Positions 60,912 through 64,000 of a stretch of DNA of 64,000 nucleotides are shown piece after piece. The translations under genes were made by a program, and so were the position numbers. Each line of letters starts with the position of its first letter. The first letter of the stretch is position 1. Source of the stretch: Rhodospirillaceae bacterium (lineage in GTDB: Bacteria; Pseudomonadota; Alphaproteobacteria; Rhodospirillales; JABHCV01); the NCBI GenBank assembly GCA_013204045.1, contig JABMOQ010000137.1, positions 23,491 to 87,490 of the forward strand, read 5' to 3'. The notes below the pieces were generated by a model that saw nothing but the letters and a program-made list of their open reading frames with translations, made no database searches and was not told where the DNA came from.

Positions 60912-61345
60912 TGCTGTCCCGCAAATCCGTGTTGCGCGTAGTTTCTAAACTGCTGATCCCGCCGATCTTGCTGTTTGCGCTCTATGTGCAATTCCATGGT
61001 GATTTCGGTCCCGGCGGTGGTTTTCAGGCCGGGGTGATCTTTGCCTCGGCATTTATCCTGTATTCGCTGATATTCGGTGCCCATGCGGCCCGCCTGGCCG
61101 CACCCTCGTGGCTGACCCGGTGGATGCTTTCCTGTGGCGTACTGCTGTATGCCGGTGTCGGAGTCGCCACCATGTTGATGGGCGGAGATTTCCTTGATTA
61201 TTCTGTCCTGGCATCTAACCCACTGTTAGGACAACACATAGGCATCAGCCTGATAGAATTTGGCGTCGGCACCACGGTAGCCGGGGCCATGATTACCATT
61301 TTCCTGATATTCGATGGTTCCATCCTTAACCGGAGGGACGAATAG
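60911..61345 (+). CDS. mnhB: Na+/H+ antiporter subunit B
   Basis: MrpB subunit; 144 residues, four helices. FALYVQFHGDFGPGGGFQAG and SLIEFGVGTTVAGAMITIFL are diagnostic of the MnhB domain. Two bases separate it from mnhC. Confidence 0.94.
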   Translation: MLSRKSVLRVVSKLLIPPILLFALYVQFHGDFGPGGGFQAGVIFASAFILYSLIFGAHAARLAAPSWLTRWMLSCGVLLYAGVGVATMLMGGDFLDYSVLASNPLLGQHIGISLIEFGVGTTVAGAMITIFLIFDGSILNRRDE

Positions 61346-61347
61346 TC

Positions 61348-61743
61348 ATGCAGTACATCCACGACCATTTCAATTACTGGATTGTTATTGTCCTGATGAT
61401 GACCGGGTTTTACATGGTCATTGCGCACAAGAACATGATCAAAAAAATCGTCGGCCTGAATATATTTCAGGTATCGGTGTTTGTTTTCTATATCTCCATG
61501 GGCAAGATAGAAGGCGGGACTGCGCCAATCCTCGCAGACGGAATTGATGTCTATTCCAACCCCCTGCCCCACGTTCTGATCCTGACGGCAATCGTCGTCG
61601 GCGTCGCAACCACGGCGCTTGGGCTGGCGCTGACGGTAAGAATCAACGACTCCTTCGGCAGCATAGAAGAAGACGTTATAGAGGCCGCTGAAAACGCCGA
61701 AGACGACAAGACTTCCGCTTTGCGGGCCGGTAACAGAAAATGA
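61348..61743 (+). CDS. mnhC: Na+/H+ antiporter subunit C
   Basis: MrpC subunit, related to NuoK; 131 residues. The NuoK-like core is in NMIKKIVGLNIFQVSVFVFY and the third helix NPLPHVLILTAIVVGVATTA follows. A 40-residue acidic C-terminal tail is longer than usual. It overlaps mnhD by 4 bases (ATGA). Confidence 0.93.
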   Translation: MQYIHDHFNYWIVIVLMMTGFYMVIAHKNMIKKIVGLNIFQVSVFVFYISMGKIEGGTAPILADGIDVYSNPLPHVLILTAIVVGVATTALGLALTVRINDSFGSIEEDVIEAAENAEDDKTSALRAGNRK

Positions 61744-63227
61744 TCGTCGGAAACTTCCCCATTCTGGCCGTTATAACGCCGCTAATGGCAGCCCCTATCG
61801 CCGTCCTGCTGCGCCGGCCTGGTGCTGCCTGGCTACTGGCGTTGGTCGTTACATGGGCAACATTTACCCTGTCACTGGTCTTGCTTGGTCAGGTACTGGA
61901 ATCCGGGCCTATTTATCTCAGGATTGGTGGGTGGGACGCGCCTTGGGGAATCGAATACCGTCTCGATCGTGTCGGGGGATTGGTTATGGTCATCGTTTCG
62001 GCTATTGGCTCGGTCATTATGACCTATTCCCGAGCCAGCGTTGAGAAGGAAATTCCGAAAGACCGTATCTATCTTTTTTACGCCATGTATCTGCTATGCC
62101 TGACCGGTCTTCTGGGCATTACCATTACCGGCGATGTCTTCAATCTGTTCGTGTTTCTGGAGATTTCCTCGTTGTCTTCTTATGTGCTTATCGCACTTGG
62201 AAGCAACCGGCGGGCACTAACGGCGGCCTATCGTTACCTGATTATGGGCACTATCGGGGCGACATTTTACATCATCGGCGTCGGACTGATGTACATGCAG
62301 ACAGGGACGCTCAATATGAGCGACCTGGCCACCCTGATGCCGACCGTCATTGATAGCCGAGTCATTCACGCCGCGCTGGCTTTTCTGACCGTCGGAATCT
62401 CGCTGAAACTGGCGCTGTTTCCCCTGCACATGTGGCTGCCCAACGCCTACACCTTCGCTCCTTCAACCGTATCTGCATTCCTGGCCGGCACGGCGACCAA
62501 GGTGGCCGTTTACGTTTTGATCCGTATCGTCTTCACGGTATTCGGTGGCGTCGTCATTCTGAAAAACATACCCGGCGTTCAGGAAATCCTAATGACCCTG
62601 GCCATCGCCGGCATCTTTGTGGCCAGCGCCATCGCCGTGTTTCAAGATAACATCAAGCGTATGCTCGCTTACTCGTCGGTCGCCCAGATCGGCTACATCA
62701 TTTTGGGAATTAGCTTTGCTTCGACGACAGGTTTGACCGGGAGCATCATCCACCTGTTCAACCACGCCTTAATGAAAACCGCCCTGTTTATGGTTATGGG
62801 GGCGATTTCTTTACGCATCGGCGGCGTTACCATCACTGATATGAGGGGGCTGGGACGCCGCATGCCATGGACCATGGCGGCCTTTGTCGTCGGCGGCTTA
62901 AGCCTGATCGGTATACCGCTGACCGTCGGCTTCGTTTCCAAGTGGTATCTTATCAAGGCGGCCATAGAACAGGACATGTTGCTAATTGCCGGACTTATCG
63001 TGCTCGGCTCTCTGAACGCCGTTGCTTATGTATGGCGCATCATAGAGGCGGCCTATTTCCAAGAGGCACCCAAAAATGCCGCCGTCGCTAAAGAAGCTCC
63101 CCTATCCATGCTGTTGCCCATCTGGGTGATGGCCGGGGCCAGCATTTATTTTGGTATAAACGCCACGTGGACACTAAACATCGCAACTGACGCAGCCGAA
63201 GCCCTGATGAGTGGAATCATTCAATGA
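61740..63227 (+). CDS. mnhD: Na+/H+ antiporter subunit D
   Basis: MrpD-type proton-translocating subunit, homologous to NuoM/NuoN; 495 residues, about 14 helices. It has the TM5 Glu in NLFVFLEISSLSSYVLIALG, the Lys in SLKLALFPLHMWLPNAY, and FQDNIKRMLAYSSVAQIGYI. It overlaps the next D-like gene by 4 bases. Confidence 0.95.
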   Translation: MIVGNFPILAVITPLMAAPIAVLLRRPGAAWLLALVVTWATFTLSLVLLGQVLESGPIYLRIGGWDAPWGIEYRLDRVGGLVMVIVSAIGSVIMTYSRASVEKEIPKDRIYLFYAMYLLCLTGLLGITITGDVFNLFVFLEISSLSSYVLIALGSNRRALTAAYRYLIMGTIGATFYIIGVGLMYMQTGTLNMSDLATLMPTVIDSRVIHAALAFLTVGISLKLALFPLHMWLPNAYTFAPSTVSAFLAGTATKVAVYVLIRIVFTVFGGVVILKNIPGVQEILMTLAIAGIFVASAIAVFQDNIKRMLAYSSVAQIGYIILGISFASTTGLTGSIIHLFNHALMKTALFMVMGAISLRIGGVTITDMRGLGRRMPWTMAAFVVGGLSLIGIPLTVGFVSKWYLIKAAIEQDMLLIAGLIVLGSLNAVAYVWRIIEAAYFQEAPKNAAVAKEAPLSMLLPIWVMAGASIYFGINATWTLNIATDAAEALMSGIIQ

Positions 63228-64000
63228 GTCCGGAACTCACCATCATCGCCGCCTTGGGGGTACCGCTTATTGGTGCTTTGCTGATTCTACTCACCCGAGC
63301 CAACCCGAATTTGCGGGAAACCGTGACACTGGTCACGGCGACAGTAACTTTTGGACTGGTCGCCACTCTATATCCACTGGTCTCGGGCGGCGCTTCGCCA
63401 TCCTTCGTTGTCGGCGAGATGATGCCCGGGCTGGTCATCGGTTTCACCCTCGAGCCATTGGGCATGCTGTTCTCTCTGATCGCCAGCTTCCTGTGGATCA
63501 TTACGTCTTTGTACGCCATCGGATACATGCGGGGGCATCACGAAAAAAACCAGACCCGTTTCTATTTCTTCTTTGCCGTCGCCATTTTCGCCACGCTGGG
63601 CATAGCGTTTGCCGGCAACATGCTGACCTTGTTTATTTTCTATGAATTTCTGACCCTTTCAACATTCCCCCTTGTAACACACGCAGGGACAGAAAAGGCC
63701 AAGCATGCCGGACGGGTTTATCTGGGCATTCTGATTGGCACCTCTATCGGCTTTATGCTGGTTGCCATCGCCTGGACCTGGAATGCCACCGGCACCCTTG
63801 ATTTCAAGGCCGGCGGGATTCTGGAAGGCAAAGTCACCGAAAGTGCCGCCGGCATCCTGCTGCTGCTCTACATCTTCGGCATTGGCAAGGCCGCCCTGAT
63901 GCCGTTTCACCGCTGGCTGCCCGCGGCCATGGTGGCGCCGACGCCGGTCAGCGCCCTTCTGCACGCCGTCGCCGTGGTCAAGGCCGGTGTGTTCACGGTG
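63224..64000 (+). CDS. Second NuoL/MrpD-like antiporter subunit, cut by window edge
   Basis: The first 259 residues are visible; the frame is open at base 64000. It is a proton antiporter-type subunit with the TM5 Glu in FIFYEFLTLSTFPLVTHAG and the conserved Lys in GIGKAALMPFHRWLPAAM, followed by VAPTPVSALLHAVAVVKAGV. It is clearly distinct from the preceding mnhD. In operons of this type it may replace the N-terminal antiporter part of MrpA. Confidence 0.93.
   Translation, partial: MSPELTIIAALGVPLIGALLILLTRANPNLRETVTLVTATVTFGLVATLYPLVSGGASPSFVVGEMMPGLVIGFTLEPLGMLFSLIASFLWIITSLYAIGYMRGHHEKNQTRFYFFFAVAIFATLGIAFAGNMLTLFIFYEFLTLSTFPLVTHAGTEKAKHAGRVYLGILIGTSIGFMLVAIAWTWNATGTLDFKAGGILEGKVTESAAGILLLLYIFGIGKAALMPFHRWLPAAMVAPTPVSALLHAVAVVKAGVFTV

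Overview
The window is a chromosomal segment of an alphaproteobacterium, most likely Rhodospirillales-like. The evidence is gene order: an uninterrupted nuoABCDEFGHIJKLMN operon running into birA-coaX-RNase J-mce, the tig-clpP-clpX-lon-hup block, aapJQMP, a short (437 aa) ProS and an NDUFS4-type complex I subunit. Genus-level naming is not supported. I see no insertion sequence, prophage, CRISPR array or rRNA operon.

Layout. 1-9020 (minus): tsf (cut by the left edge), rpsB with a structured leader, dnaE, lolD-lolC and proS, plus a small GIY-YIG gene on the plus strand. A perfect parS-type palindrome lies inside dnaE. 9097-11128: an unknown secreted protein divergent from an exported subtilisin-like protease. 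11138-15455 (minus): tag, an unlisted 42-aa membrane protein, mce, RNase J, coaX, birA, continuing directly from the nuo operon (15460-29579). 29803-37079 (minus): tRNA-Asp, tRNA-Val, hup, lon, clpX, clpP, tig, tRNA-Leu, with promoters and terminators that can be read. 37216-40127 (minus): NAD(P)HX repair enzyme overlapping malonyl-CoA decarboxylase. 40176-45073 (plus): dadA-NUDIX, then cysteine synthase, 3-mercaptopyruvate sulfurtransferase and two GNAT acetyltransferases. 45080-49595 (minus): aapJQMP amino-acid transporter with an intercistronic hairpin. 49844-54063: metC and a zinc-uptake locus (zur-znuC-znuB divergent from znuA around a 21-bp palindrome). 54077-58442: PilZ protein, hisI, tRNA-Arg, NDUFS4 subunit, tRNA-Pro, a beta-propeller protein, an internally duplicated dihaem cytochrome and an XRE regulator. 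58579-64000: a DUF192 protein, then an Mrp-type cation/proton antiporter operon whose order E-F-G-(MbhD/E)-B-C-D-D' runs off the right edge.

How the genes work together. Much of the window is respiratory and ion-motive: complex I and its NDUFS4 subunit, a periplasmic c-type cytochrome beside a propeller protein, and a Mrp/Mbh-like antiporter. The rest is translation and protein quality control, nutrient import (amino acids, zinc) and sulfur amino-acid metabolism. The observations I rate highest are the parS site inside dnaE, the tandem-duplicated cytochrome with a terminator before its propeller neighbour, and the Mbh-like order of the antiporter operon. No single wholly new system is proven by the sequence alone.
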